Below are positions 22,873 to 33,861 of a stretch of DNA of 64,000 nt, piece by piece; position 1 is the stretch's first letter; the number at the start of each line of letters is the position of its first letter. Source of the DNA: Chamaecrista fasciculata (lineage: Eukaryota; Streptophyta; Magnoliopsida; Fabales; Fabaceae); contig QANZ01039163.1 of the NCBI GenBank assembly GCA_003254925.1, forward strand, positions 1 to 64,000, in the 5' to 3' direction. Position numbers and translations under genes: made by a program. A model generated the notes under the pieces. The model searched no databases, was not told the DNA's origin, and saw nothing but the letters and a program-made list of their open reading frames with translations.

Positions 22873-23364
22873 ATGGAGGGGGGAGGAAGCCTGCAAAAAT
22901 CAAATTCTTCAGCAACAGCAGTTTTTGAGCTACCCGGAGAGCCTGCTATTGTTATTAATGGGGTGCCTGATGTTGTCCCTAGTGACAGTGTTACGACTCT
23001 GTGTAAGGCTTCAAGCACTGTTGAAACTTCATGGTATTCAGGTTTTGGTGAATGGTTGGAAGGGAGGGAAGTTCTAAAGCTGTTTATGGGACGATATTAC
23101 ACAGGTACTGTACTAGAATTTGACAAAAAAACTGGATGGTTCAGAGTTCTTTATGAAGATGGTGACTCAGAAGATCTTGATTGGCAGGAGTTAGAAGAGA
23201 TTCTTCTGCCTTTAGACGTTACAGTTCCGCTCAAATCTTTGGCACAGAGAATTGTTAGGAAAAACAAGAAACCTGTTCATAAATCTGAGAAGATTGTAGC
23301 TAATGCACAAAATCCTCAAGTGAAACGTATGGCAACTAAAGGAAATATGACCTCGCTAACATAA
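22873..23364 (+). CDS. Tudor-like domain protein (FELPGEPA family)
   Basis: A frame of 163 codons in one coding exon after a leader intron. Residues 18-32 read FELPGEPAIVINGVP, a conserved N-terminal signature. Residues about 55-110 form a Tudor/chromo-like barrel: the GFGEWLEGREV lead-in, then YYTGTVLEFD, GWFRVLYEDGDSEDLDW and EELEEILLPLD, with aromatic residues where methyl-lysine readers have them. A basic tail (RIVRKNKKPVHKSEK) may direct it to the nucleus. Similar YEDGD-DLDW modules occur in chromatin proteins such as PTM. From memory, genome pipelines often call this small family 'dirigent protein 17-like', but I see no dirigent domain or signal peptide. A chromatin-reader role is inference from the domain alone. 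The second ATG at 22868 is out of frame; 22873 is used because it opens the conserved frame. Confidence 0.85.
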   Translation: MEGGGSLQKSNSSATAVFELPGEPAIVINGVPDVVPSDSVTTLCKASSTVETSWYSGFGEWLEGREVLKLFMGRYYTGTVLEFDKKTGWFRVLYEDGDSEDLDWQELEEILLPLDVTVPLKSLAQRIVRKNKKPVHKSEKIVANAQNPQVKRMATKGNMTSLT

Positions 23365-24256
23365 TGGGGCTTCAGTTAATAACCTTTTTTGTCTGTCGAT
23401 ATTGCTTACATATACTGTGGTATCATTTCAGAGGTGAGGTTAGCTACTAGAAATGAACATATTTTCAGATTGTTCTGCCCAGTAGTTGTGTTGTATTGTA
23501 GCGCTGAATTACAATCCATATTGAAATGACTGAAAAACCTGATGTTATATTTGTAAATGTTAGTTGCTTGCTTTAGAAATGCTAAGATTTTCATATCCAA
23601 GTTTCTCTTGGACAATTATTACTCATGGAAAGATCCTGCATTGTCCCTCTTTGAGACACGACAAGCTCGAAGGCAATTACATTGTTTTACATTTCCAATT
23701 CAAAGTCAACCAAAAATTCAAATCTTTCAGTGTATCTAGATATGAGTTAAATAAAAACTCCCATTGATTATATTTTTTGGCCAGAACACTCATTGATTAT
23801 ACTTTGCATTTACAAGCAATCAAGCATAAAATGGATCTCATCCCGGTTAAGGTAATTTCGAAATTAAAAAAAAAAATTGAAGTAATAGTAATATTAGAAA
23901 CTGCAATAATCTACAACCGTAATTCTGAAGTATGACTTCTTACAGAATCCAGAGATCCTATCAATCAACTATCAACAGGGAATGCAGCTATCCGATTTTC
24001 CAAGCCACGAACATTACAACCCTAAAAACAAAAGTCTCACCAATTCGCACCACGATGCAGCAAAATGTACAATCTGCTTGGTGCAACGGGACCTAAGCCT
24101 GTACAAATTAAGGGGACGAAGAAGAAAACACAAACAAACAAGAAGACAATGGCAATGCCAACAGGAGATGATGTTAACTAGTGCATATAGTAAACAGAGC
24201 CTAAACTCTGAGCCGTTTCAATGAAAACTTGAACTCTCAAGAAGGAAGGAAATGGG
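23365..24256. other. Intergenic DNA between convergent genes
   Basis: Holds the 3' ends of the Tudor-like and CAP transcripts. Short open frames here have no family features. No repeat with readable ends is visible. Confidence 0.45.
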
Positions 24257-24913
24257 TCAAGAGATTTTGGAGATTTTGGCATTGTTATTAACCAGAGGGT
24301 TCTCGTTGTCGTAATTGCCAGGAGGATCGTACTCGCAGGCGATCAACATTCCCAAATTGCTGTTACGACAATGCTGAATTGCACATCCGATTCTCTCGGA
24401 ATCCCTCCACACGATCTGCGTGAAATGGCCGCAACCTCGATCCTTGGGCGCCGAGCATCGCAGAGTATTGAAATCGAACCAGTGGTTCTCAAAGTACCAG
24501 TAATAAACGGCGTCGGACGGCGTCCAATGCAGCCTCTTCCCCCAAAACAGGTTCTCGCCGTAAGGCCCGTCGGAATGAACCATCCGGCAGTCGTCGTAGT
24601 GGTGCATCAAGTACTGACGCGCGAAGCTCGCGAGTTTCTCGTCCCACTTGTACGGAGGCTGATTATACCGTTTTCGCACCCAATTGTGCGCCGCCACGAA
24701 CTCCTGCGCTATCAGGTACGGATGATTCCCCGCCGCAACCGCCGTGGTGACCAGTCCACGGTCCCATCCGAACAGTGATCCAGGGTGATCTTTCTTCTTG
24801 TGATGCCCCAATCCGTTGGGTTTTTCTGGAAGGGGATTCGCGCAGACGAGGTGGACGGAGAAGATTATTAAGAGATAGATGATGATGATGAAGATGAAGA
24901 TGTTGTTGAGCAT
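24257..24913 (-). CDS. Secreted PR-1-like CAP protein
   Basis: A single-exon frame of 218 codons. Residues 1-25 are a hydrophobic signal peptide ending at VCA. After a short His/Lys-rich spacer, a CAP domain spans about residues 65-205. It has AAHNWVRKRY, YGENLFWG, the CAP1 motif CGHFTQIVWRDSERIGCA and the CAP2-like motif IACEYDPPGNY, with six cysteines positioned to make the usual three disulphides and the His/Glu cavity residues retained. Plant CAP/PR-1 proteins are apoplastic. Some bind sterols and limit oomycetes, and some yield CAPE peptides from the C-terminus. Here the sequence after GNYDNENP lacks a clear PR-1 CNYxPxGN-type cleavage site, so CAPE release is doubtful. The long hydrophilic N-terminal spacer distinguishes it from basic PR-1 and recalls At5g02730, a neighbour of SGR9 in Arabidopsis. 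Start is the first ATG before the signal peptide. Confidence 0.93.
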   Translation of the reverse strand: MLNNIFIFIIIIYLLIIFSVHLVCANPLPEKPNGLGHHKKKDHPGSLFGWDRGLVTTAVAAGNHPYLIAQEFVAAHNWVRKRYNQPPYKWDEKLASFARQYLMHHYDDCRMVHSDGPYGENLFWGKRLHWTPSDAVYYWYFENHWFDFNTLRCSAPKDRGCGHFTQIVWRDSERIGCAIQHCRNSNLGMLIACEYDPPGNYDNENPLVNNNAKISKIS

Positions 24914-25155
24914 TATTGGGGATTTCGGATTGTGAATCTGATTCGAAGGAGATCGAGTATAACAGGTAAGTAAGATCGTGAGAAAAGCTAGTTAGATGTT
25001 AATGGCGAAGATTTTGGAGGGCCATTGATTTCGGATTACCTAAATTCCTCTTTTAATCATTTCATCACTGCATTTCACAATCCCATTCTTCAATGTTCCA
25101 TCCCTTCCATCCATCCATCTTCAACAAACTACTTCTATTTACGTTTTTCAATTTA

Positions 25156-25562
25156 GGCTAAAGTGTACTTTTAGTCCCGTAACTTTGACAAGGTCTCAAT
25201 TTGGTCCTATAACTTTATTTTGTTGCAATTTTGGTCCCATAACTTCTGAAAATGTCTCACTGTTGGTCTCAAACTGATTTCCATCCATTTTTATCGTTAA
25301 AGATGATCTGACATACTAAGTTGAATGATGACATGACAAATATGGGTGAAATGAATTTAACAGCAGATAATGAATGAGAATCAGCTTGGGACCAATGGTG
25401 AGACATTTTCAAAAATTATTGGACCAAAATTGCAACGAAAAAAAGTTATGAGACCAAATTCAGACATTTTCCAAAGTTATGGGACCAAAATTGCAACAAA
25501 AAGATTATGAGACCAAATTGAGACTTTTGCTAAAGTTATGGGACCAAAAGTGCACTTTAGCC
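25156..25562. mobile_element. MULE-like MITE with perfect 9-bp TSD
   Basis: A 407-bp element with terminal inverted repeats of about 50 bp (GGCTAAAGTGTACTTTTAGT at left, and GGCTAAAGTGCACTTTTGGT as the reverse complement of the right end). It is flanked by TTCAATTTA at 25147-25155 and 25563-25571. The interior contains AAAGATGATCTGACATACT. Three more copies of the family lie at 28947, 48531 and 62664. It is non-coding and non-autonomous. Confidence 0.88.
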
Positions 25563-26109
25563 TTCAATTTAAAGCAAAATTCCCAAATATGTTAACCTAC
25601 CTTGTTACATGCAAATACATGCTATAATAATTAGTATTTCATGCTCAATCTTTACTATATTATTTAGTCGATCTATAACAAAGCTAGAAAGAATATACAA
25701 TTTCTAAAGACGAGCTAAATGTAAATTATTTTTTGTGAATACATGTTTAGATTGAGAGACTGACCAATTAATCCATGCATTTTATAAACTATATTTCTTA
25801 CTGACGCGGACCATGATTTCATTGGAGGACGAGGTTTTCCCGCCAGCGCGGCGAATATGACGTGGCAACATCTTTAGATTGGACTCTAGAAGAAAGAAGG
25901 AACCTGATGCTATCCTTGGTTATTCGCATTGACGAAGCTTGAAGAACCGCCATTGATTGCTGCTTTCTTTGGTTATTGAATCCATCCAATTCACTTCTAA
26001 TTTGATCGCCATACCTTTGATCCAATTCCAGCAGCTCGCGTTCTTCAATCGAGATTTCAGATGCCACTCGTTGATTAATTGGTTTGGAGATTGTTTTTCT
26101 TTCGTTGCT

Positions 26110-28303
26110 ATGTCGGATCGGCATCTGCTGAATTCTAGGGTTACTGATGTTCTTATAATATGTTGCATATTCTTCAGCTATTTTCCTGGTAAGATTTCCT
26201 TGAAAGATACCACGTCATTTTTCATTCTTTCCTTTTTTTGATCTTTTCATTTATGGATATAAGATGTGAGAATCCAATTACGGAAGAGATCTGTTAAATT
26301 CCTGGAGCTTTTTTATTGTTATTGTTCGAAGTGTTCTTAACTGCGGTGGTTTCTCCTCTTTTATTATTCCACAGGATTGATATTATCTGCAGATGTCACG
26401 CTGAATTCAATTGAGATCTTTACGACCCATGAATGGCTTAAAAGCCCTACTGTTTATTTCACATGCAAGGGGGAGAATAAGACGACTCTGCCCGATGTCA
26501 AGAAAACTCACGTTTCGTATTCTTTTAATGGCGAAGAATCTTGGCAGGTTCCTTTTTGCATCCTTCCTTGCTCTTGATTTTGGTTTTTCGCTCCAACTTA
26601 TGTCTTGAAACTTTGGTTCTTTCCTCATCACCTGTTTATTTAATTTTACTCAACGAGTCGAAAGTGGATGCAGTGTATTGGCATCAATGCCTCTCGGAAA
26701 GAAGAGTCATTATATTACCATTAGGCTACAGACTAGTTTGCATAGTTTATCTCATTGAATAGGAGTAGAAAACTTCGGTAGGCAATGAAATCTGAAACTG
26801 CCGAAACATAATATAATAGGTTTGGCCTGCGTAAAATCACAATAAAAGGTAGCTGTCATAGTTTCTTATTTCAAGCACACCTTCGTGTGTGCCACTGTGG
26901 GTGTGATTTCTGTATTTGTAAATGTAAATAGCTAACACAATTTCATTTTGTTTATGGCTAACATCCATAAGATCACTTTGATATTCAAATGGCTAACTGA
27001 CTAGCAAATATTTGTATATATTTACCCGCAATTATTTGCAAAGATGCTATGTGTTCTCTGTTGAACTCTTACAATATGTTTGTATACGTAATAATGAAGG
27101 AAAGGAAAGGAAACGGAAATTTTTATTGAACATTTCCCCTTCGTTAGAAGTTACTAATAAGGAATGGAGGATAATGAATGATGTTCAATTAACCTTCCAG
27201 GATCCTCTTAAGGAGCCCCCTCTTTCCTCATATTTTTTAGTTCCCCTAATTTGGCGCATTATGGAGGGGAAAGATTCTCAAACAAGGGGAAGAGAAGTTC
27301 TCATTTTACTATCCCTTCCCTTCCCTTCCATTCCCCAACACCCAAATATCTCCTTACTGAGATATGACCTGATCTGTGGACTTATTTTATAATAAAGTTG
27401 GCATTTTTTTACATGTTTTCACTGTTTGAAGCTATCTGAGATTTTGCTTATTGTTTCCAGCCTTTGACTAACTTTGAAACTAAAAAGTGCAAGCGATGTG
27501 GATTCTATGAGAAAGACCGCCTTGCTTCAGATGACAAATTTGACGAATGGGAGTTTTGTCCCTCTGATTTTACTTCCCATGGAAAATACGTCCGACACAA
27601 AGAAAAGGAGTTTAAAGCTACATTTCTCTGTCCAGAGTGCTTACATGTTGGTAGTGGTGAGTAACTTGTTTCCTTTTAACCCGTAAAATTTCCTTTTACC
27701 ACTTGGCACATTTTATTAGAGTTTTAGACTTATGACTATCCAGGTCACTCTGAATACATGAAAGTCTAGGCTGATATTACCCGTAAAATTTTCTTTTCTA
27801 TCCTGAATTACAAACATTTGTCCTGATATTCTCGAATAATACATCAGGTCACAGATTACTTCCTTTTCGAATTTAATTTCATGTTTTTGTCAACTTATGG
27901 CATTGTAATGCAACTGCCCTAGGATTGTTCGGTTTTCTTTCATTGCTGAACAAACTCTTTCTTTCTGAATTGTTGTGACACGTTGTAAGTTTATGGTAAA
28001 GCCAGAAAGACAGCATGAGCTGTTGTTTACGTTGCCAATCTCTATGCTACATCGTTACAGTATTAATTATTTTGTTCATCTCTAGATTCTAGCTCTGAAT
28101 CGGGGAAGCACCACGGTAAAAAGGGGATGCACAAGGCAATTGTGGTTCTGCTAATTGTATTGGTCTCAGCTATACTTATTGTTGCAGTCGTGGGCGCTTA
28201 TAAGTATTGGCAAAAGAAGAGAAGGGAGCAGGATCAAGCTCGGTTTCTCAAGTTATTTGAAGATGGGGATGACCTTGAGGATGAGCTAGACCTTGGCATG
28301 TGA
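26110..28303 (+). CDS. Uncharacterised type I membrane protein with two CxxC pairs
   Basis: Four exons: 26110-26188, 26375-26547, 27461-27656, 28086-28303 (666 nt, 221 aa), all GT/AG and in frame. Residues about 12-31 are a signal peptide (VLIICCIFFSYFPGLILS). The lumenal or extracellular part has a short beta-rich region (THEWLKSPTVYFTCKG) and two CxxC pairs, CKRC and CPEC, about 45 residues apart, which could hold a metal or form disulphides. A single transmembrane helix spans about residues 167-189 (AIVVLLIVLVSAILIVAVVG), then a cytosolic tail that is basic, then acidic (KLFEDGDDLEDELDLGM). The splice-created CxxC region and TM helix argue for a real conserved gene. I do not recognise a named family. 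Genes of this kind may sit beside RS2Z in Arabidopsis (At3g53490), but I cannot confirm that. It is divergent to the CAP gene. Confidence 0.82.
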
Positions 28304-28946
28304 TAGTTAACAAACGACCTTCTGTACAGCATATTCATCGTACAAATTTTGTTAATGTATACTGACGAGACCATAATTTTTCAGGTTTGACTTAGAACTG
28401 CACTTATGGTGCATAATAGATAGTTTTGAAAGTGGAAAGAAAAAAAGAATTGTGTACCACTTGTAGATGAAAGACTGTTTTGTTTTGTAATTAATCTCGA
28501 GTTGCTTAGGATTGCAGCAGAAACAAACAAGTTGATATTTAATATGGCCAATTCAACCAACAAATCAATAAATAGTTGAATATGGTCCCAAATTCCCTTC
28601 ACTTTTTTTTTTGGGAATGAATTCCCTTCACTTTTATTTACTCTTTCTTGTTTGGTTAAATATTAAATGAAAAAATTAACAAATAATTTATCTAAATCAC
28701 TTATATTCGAGACTCTTGCTACAACTAGTTGTGCCAAAAATTAAGCGGGGAAAAAATAAAACTTGAATGAAAAAGGAAATGAAATTGTTGCATTGTTTGT
28801 GTATTATATCATGCTGAAGAAGAGATATTCTAGCATCCGAGAAGTCCGGTGCTTCAAGACTTGCCAGAGTGCTCCCCATGGACTGCCTTGGCTAATGGTG
28901 ACGAAGGAAACTGAAGAAAACAGTAAGGGTTAAACAAATTCAAAAA

Positions 28947-29387
28947 GGCTAAAGTGCACTTTTGATTTCATAACTTTTGTTAAGGTTTTAATTTGGTCCC
29001 ATAATTTTTTATGTTGCACTTTTGGTCTCATATCTTTTGCTCAAATTGCATATTTGGTCCGGTGTTACACTTTTGGTCCTATATCTTTGGATATTGTTGC
29101 AGAATTAGTCTCATATCTTTGGGTCAAATTGCAAAATTGATCATATATCTTTAGGTTATATGTAAAATTGGTCCCATATTTTTATATCAAGTCGGACTGA
29201 CGGTGAAATTTTTTACAAAAATATGAGACCAATTCTGCAACTTGATCAAGAGATATGGAACCGAAAGTGATACGGGACCAAATATGTAATTTTTTGCAAA
29301 GATATGAGACCAAAAGTACAACAAAAATATTATGAGACCAAATTGAGACCTAAACAAAAGGTATGAGAGTAAAAGTGCAATTTGACC
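28947..29387. mobile_element. Diverged copy of the GGCTAAAGTG MITE family
   Basis: Begins GGCTAAAGTGCACTTTTGAT and ends with the inverted counterpart (AGTAAAAGTGCAATTTGACC). The interior contains extra repeats of 'catatctttgg / ggtcccatat' phrases not seen in the 25156 copy. The flanks share only ATTCA, so the target duplication is decayed or imprecise. It lies between two convergent genes. Confidence 0.65.
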
Positions 29388-29761
29388 ATTCACCTGAAGT
29401 TTGGAATCACTCACTCGTGTACATAATTTAATAAACAAATCACTCCACGCTTCTGATATTGAAGCAAATCGCTTCAAAAAATGCTCATTCACACCTCGTC
29501 AGCAACAGAGGCTCCTCAAACTTGCACGCAACAGAACCAGATTAGATGAATAAATAGCTTACAAATTATAAAATCTTCCAAAATTATTTCTAAACAATCT
29601 CTACACACATTTATAATGGGTGATTTTATTTGGCACGTCAAGAGAAACATGGAAGTACACTAAATAAAAACAAGGACAAACGACAGAAATAGAAACTTCA
29701 GTAGAAAGCCATGAAAACCATTGTTCCTTGCTCGAAGACAGTGAAAATCACAAAGACTTGT

Positions 29762-32366
29762 TCAAGGTGACTCGCTGCCCCTTGGACGAGTGTCATCATC
29801 ATCATCAATGGGGCTCCTATCATCCCTTGGGCTAGCACCATTAGTTTTACGGCTGTCCCTGTCCATGATTGGGCTTCTACTTCTACTTCTACTTCTACTC
29901 CTTGATCTGGTAGGGCCGTCACTGTAGTCAGACCCATCTCGCCTACCATTCCCAATCCCATTTTCAGGAGATACGTCACCTGTATTGGGTGGACTACGTT
30001 CATCATCATTCCTTGACTTGGACAGTGGAGGACTACTTTTGGGCTCCGGACTTGTGCGTCGAGGAGACTCTGACCTATCTTCACGAACAGGGCTTCTTTC
30101 TCTACGGACGGGGGATCTTGATCGACTGGCAAGGTAAAGAAGCAAACAAACTCGTGGTATAAGTATACGCGAATGTATATTATAGTATAACATAAAGTCA
30201 CGAACAAATTAAGTCAAATAGATACCAGTTTCAACCACACGAATGTACATTGCCACAATTAGTCTTTGTATCTCTACTAACCTGTAGCTGCGATCTCGGC
30301 TGTAACTTCGATCACGACGAGGAGAACGCGACCTGACTGGCGAACGTGAATAACTGCGACCGCGACTGCGACCACTGCATGAACAAGTTAAATCAAATAG
30401 ACATCAGTTTCAAGCAATGGTTGTGTAGACAGGCACCATGCACATCAGCAACAATAGCTTTACCTGGGTTTTGAAGGACTATTCTTGCAGTTTCGTTCTA
30501 TATGACCTCTTTCCCCACAGCGATAACATTTGTTCTTCCAGTCTCCAGCTTTGCAATCTCGAGCCCAGTGGCCATCAATGCCACAGTTAAAGCAGCGTCC
30601 AGATCCTGGAGGAGGACCTCTACCCAAGTATTCCCGGGAACCACGTGGACCCTAAGATTATTAATCAAATCAAAACACGTGAGAGGTAACAAAATAATAA
30701 CAGCCAATTCACATTCCAAGAATAAGAAGCACAATATCCCAGAAGCAATCGATGTCATGGATATTAAAAGCATTTAAATAAACAGGAAGAATAGTAATAT
30801 AATTGCTAACAAATTACAGAAAACAGAGGAGGCACATCCATGATATAAATAAAGTACTGTTAGTTTTATCTCATTAAGAGCGTGGGTTTCAAATAGCTCA
30901 CTAGTGCAGAGGCAATAAAGAAGCTGCAGATCCAATAGCAAGATGGTTCTCAATAGCCCAAAAGAATATTCCCATTTGGGCAAGAACAATAAGTGATATC
31001 TAAAAGACAAAAACCATTCCAAAAGCTAACTCGGTGTAAAAGAGAGATATAAAATTGTAATAACTGACGCCCTACGGAGAGCGAATGTTCAAAAAGTGTG
31101 AATGTTTAAATAGCACAACTATAACATAAAAGTAAAAATGATAAAATAACTTTTCTCGCCAAAGGCCAATTAATAAGTAACAAGATCTAGTATCAGTGCA
31201 AATATATACTTCCCAGATTATGTTAGGTTGTCAAACAGTTCAAAGTCAAACACATCAGCAAAATCATTAGCACCAAAAGCAACATCTTCCATATGAATGA
31301 TTATTAATGCATTAATAGAATTAAAACACCTTTATATAACTTGAGAGGATTGATAATAAGAGATTGTTGGAAACTTAATTCATACCCCTTTTGCAAATTC
31401 GACGATAATACGACTCCCATCCACATCACGGTTATCCAAGTTATATCTTGCATCATCGGCATCTCGTGGATCACTAAAGTCCTGTCCACAAAATGTGAGG
31501 AACAAACCAGCAAAGCAACTGACATTCTTACCATCATTTATAATAGAATCCCCCAAGCACACACTATAGGAGAAACCCATGAGACAACGCAGAAGAAAAA
31601 AACGTGAAAAGAAATAAATGGACTAGGGCAAGGCAAGAACGATGACTTACAACAAAGGCGTAATCATGCTTCATATCCACATCTCGAATTCTGCGGAAAT
31701 GGTTTCCAGAAACAGTAAGGCCATCATTACATAAGTACTGCAAGTGTATGATACTTTGCCCCTCAAGGACGAACAAAACACCAGTTTGTGATTGTTGCCA
31801 TTTCCATAAAAATACGCAATAACATTAGAGAAAGAATCGCCAAAGTCAAGACTCGGCAGGAATTTCCACGAATTCCACCAAGGCCACCCTCTCACCATAG
31901 ACCTCCAGGTTTAGGCAAAACCCCAGAAACCTTCAACAAGATCATTCAAGTTAAAACACGACACCTAGGGAAATCGGTTCCCACATGTTTTACAAGTTAC
32001 AACCAATAAATCCAAACACAAAAACCTGTATGTTATCCCTTAATTTCAAGGGTAAGACACAGCCCACATCCCCACACTAAAAAATTACTAACATAGGTCC
32101 CTTGACAAATCACAAAAACAAATAACCAAAGAAAAAGCTATGAATTCATAATGCGGCCTAAAAAGTGAAAATAACGCAAAATGCACTTTTCTGCGAAGGG
32201 CTATGCAAAACACAATAACTAAATGGGCAATTAAGATTGAACAAAAACAATAGCATTACCTCCCATATCTGCTAAAGAGTCGCTCCAGATCACGTGAACG
32301 TGTCCTTGAAGACAAACGACCAACATAGAGACGGGTAGTACCGTATTTATCATCATGACGAGGCAT
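29762..32366 (-). CDS. RS2Z33: RS2Z-type SR splicing factor
   Basis: Six coding exons: 32366-32260, 31690-31651, 31481-31386, 30651-30464, 30374-30282, 30125-29762 (888 nt, 295 aa; Arabidopsis RS2Z33 is of similar size). Order: an RRM at residues about 10-80 ([20 protein letters not shown], then [12 protein letters not shown]); two CCHC zinc knuckles at residues 101-114 ([14 protein letters not shown]) and 123-136 ([14 protein letters not shown]); an RS-rich region ([13 protein letters not shown]); and an SP-rich acidic tail ending PRGSESP. Two knuckles after the RRM define the plant-specific RS2Z subfamily (RS2Z32/33), nuclear-speckle proteins that bind pre-mRNA and control splice-site choice. 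The first coding intron (31691-32259) interrupts the RRM. In this subfamily that long intron is known to be alternatively spliced and autoregulated. A leader intron is likely, with donor near 32898 (GTACGA), but its acceptor is not clear. Confidence 0.95.
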
Positions 32367-33121
32367 TGTTGCTAAGCAAAAAACCACGTTAGAGACCCGA
32401 GAAACAAGAAGCAAGAAAGACGCTATAGGAGTGAATTCATTAGCAGAAAATGTTCAATTAACGGGAGGAGGAAGGGAGACAGAGAGACTCTTCTTCACTG
32501 GTGGTAAGAGATTGAACCAGCTGTCTATCATCCATGTAAAAGTTTAGATCTGAGACAATCTTATATGCAAGAGAAACAACTCCCTCGCTACCTAGATAAT
32601 CACCAAGCTAGTATTGCCATAATTATTATCATATATTAAATTTCATGAGAACATAAACGAAATCAACCAGCTCTCGATTTAAACACAGAAACGCCGTCGA
32701 AACTAACTTTAAACCTAGCGTTGGCAGGGGAAAAAGCTATGTTCGATTTAAAATTAGAATTGAAACATATAATTAGACCTAAATTGCATAATAATCATAT
32801 CAGAGACCAAAGAAAATCAATCAATCAATCAAATCAAACAGAAACTACAAATCCATGGAATTAGAATTCAGATCCAATCGAAATGAAAGGAGGTCGTACC
32901 TAGGAAACTGAAGTTGACAGAAAACGGATGCTGTGCTCTGCTCGCGGTCTCGCTCTCTCGTAACCCTCACGGGTTGTGTTCGGATATGTTTTGCGCTTTA
33001 TAGAAAGTACTCATACTCTTTGACGGCCAGGATACGACTTATCTTGATCCAAGCTTCACCTTGGATTCGGCATTAAAAATAAATCAATTTGGTCCATATT
33101 TTTTTATTGGATTATAAATTA

Positions 33122-33299
33122 GGGTGTGTTTGGAATAGAAGTAGGTAATGAAATGATGATTTTATGTAATGAAATGGTAATGAGAAAATTATGTAATGAA
33201 AATGGTGTTTGGATTAGTTTGAGATGTAATGAAAAATATAGGATGTGAAATTATGAAAAAGGGTATGTAATGATTGTGGTTGGTTGAAATAAATATATG
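33122..33299. mobile_element. Non-autonomous DNA transposon, broken by an N gap
   Basis: Begins GGGTGTGTTTGGAATAGAAG after a TTA and contains GGTGTTTGGAT, GTGAAATTATGAAAAAGGGT and TATGTAATGATTGTGGTT. The same phrases occur in order at 50495-50700 and, reversed, at 18.95-19.1 kb. A TTA before a GGG...TGTTTGG end is typical of PIF/Harbinger (Tourist) MITEs, but hAT elements can look alike. The right end is lost in the gap. Confidence 0.55.
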
Positions 33300-33482
33300 N
33301 NNNNNNNNNNNNNNNNNNNNNNNNNNNNNNNNNNNNNNNNNNNNNNNNNNNNNNNNNNNNNNNNNNNNNNNNNNNNNNNNNNNNNNNNNNNNNNNNNNNN
33401 NNNNNNNNNNNNNNNNNNNNNNNNNNNNNNNNNNNNNNNNNNNNNNNNNNNNNNNNNNNNNNNNNNNNNNNNNNNNNNNNNN
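33300..33482. other. Assembly gap (183 Ns)
   Basis: An unresolved run inside a repetitive element. Sequence after it is AT-rich intergenic DNA up to the ABCG gene. Confidence 0.99.
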
Positions 33483-33861
33483 ATATATAATCATATTCAA
33501 CCAATTGAAAATTGTAACTAATATGAACTACTACTATATTTTACAATCAATTTAATATTTTAAAAGATAAAAAGTTAAAATAAGATTGGAACAAAAATAT
33601 AAAATCAATTTCATTGTCACTCGTAACACAAAATACAAATGTATTCTTTGATTGTCACTAGTAGTAGTAGTACAATATTAATAATGGTGGCGAAATTAAC
33701 AAGAAAAAAACAAATCCTACTCCTTTATTCCAAATACTTTTTGCCCATAACACTGAACAAAAGAAAGAAACAAAAAATAAAAAACTTATGTAGTATGTGT
33801 CTGCAATATTCCAGCTTAATCTACTGCCATATATAACGCTAGAATGATAAACACTTGATAA

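Noticed and set aside
27060-27345. Possible MITE with GGAAAGGAAAGGAAA / CCCTTCCCTTCCATTCCC arms in an intron of the membrane-protein gene
   Set aside because: Arms are simple repeats and no target duplication is readable.
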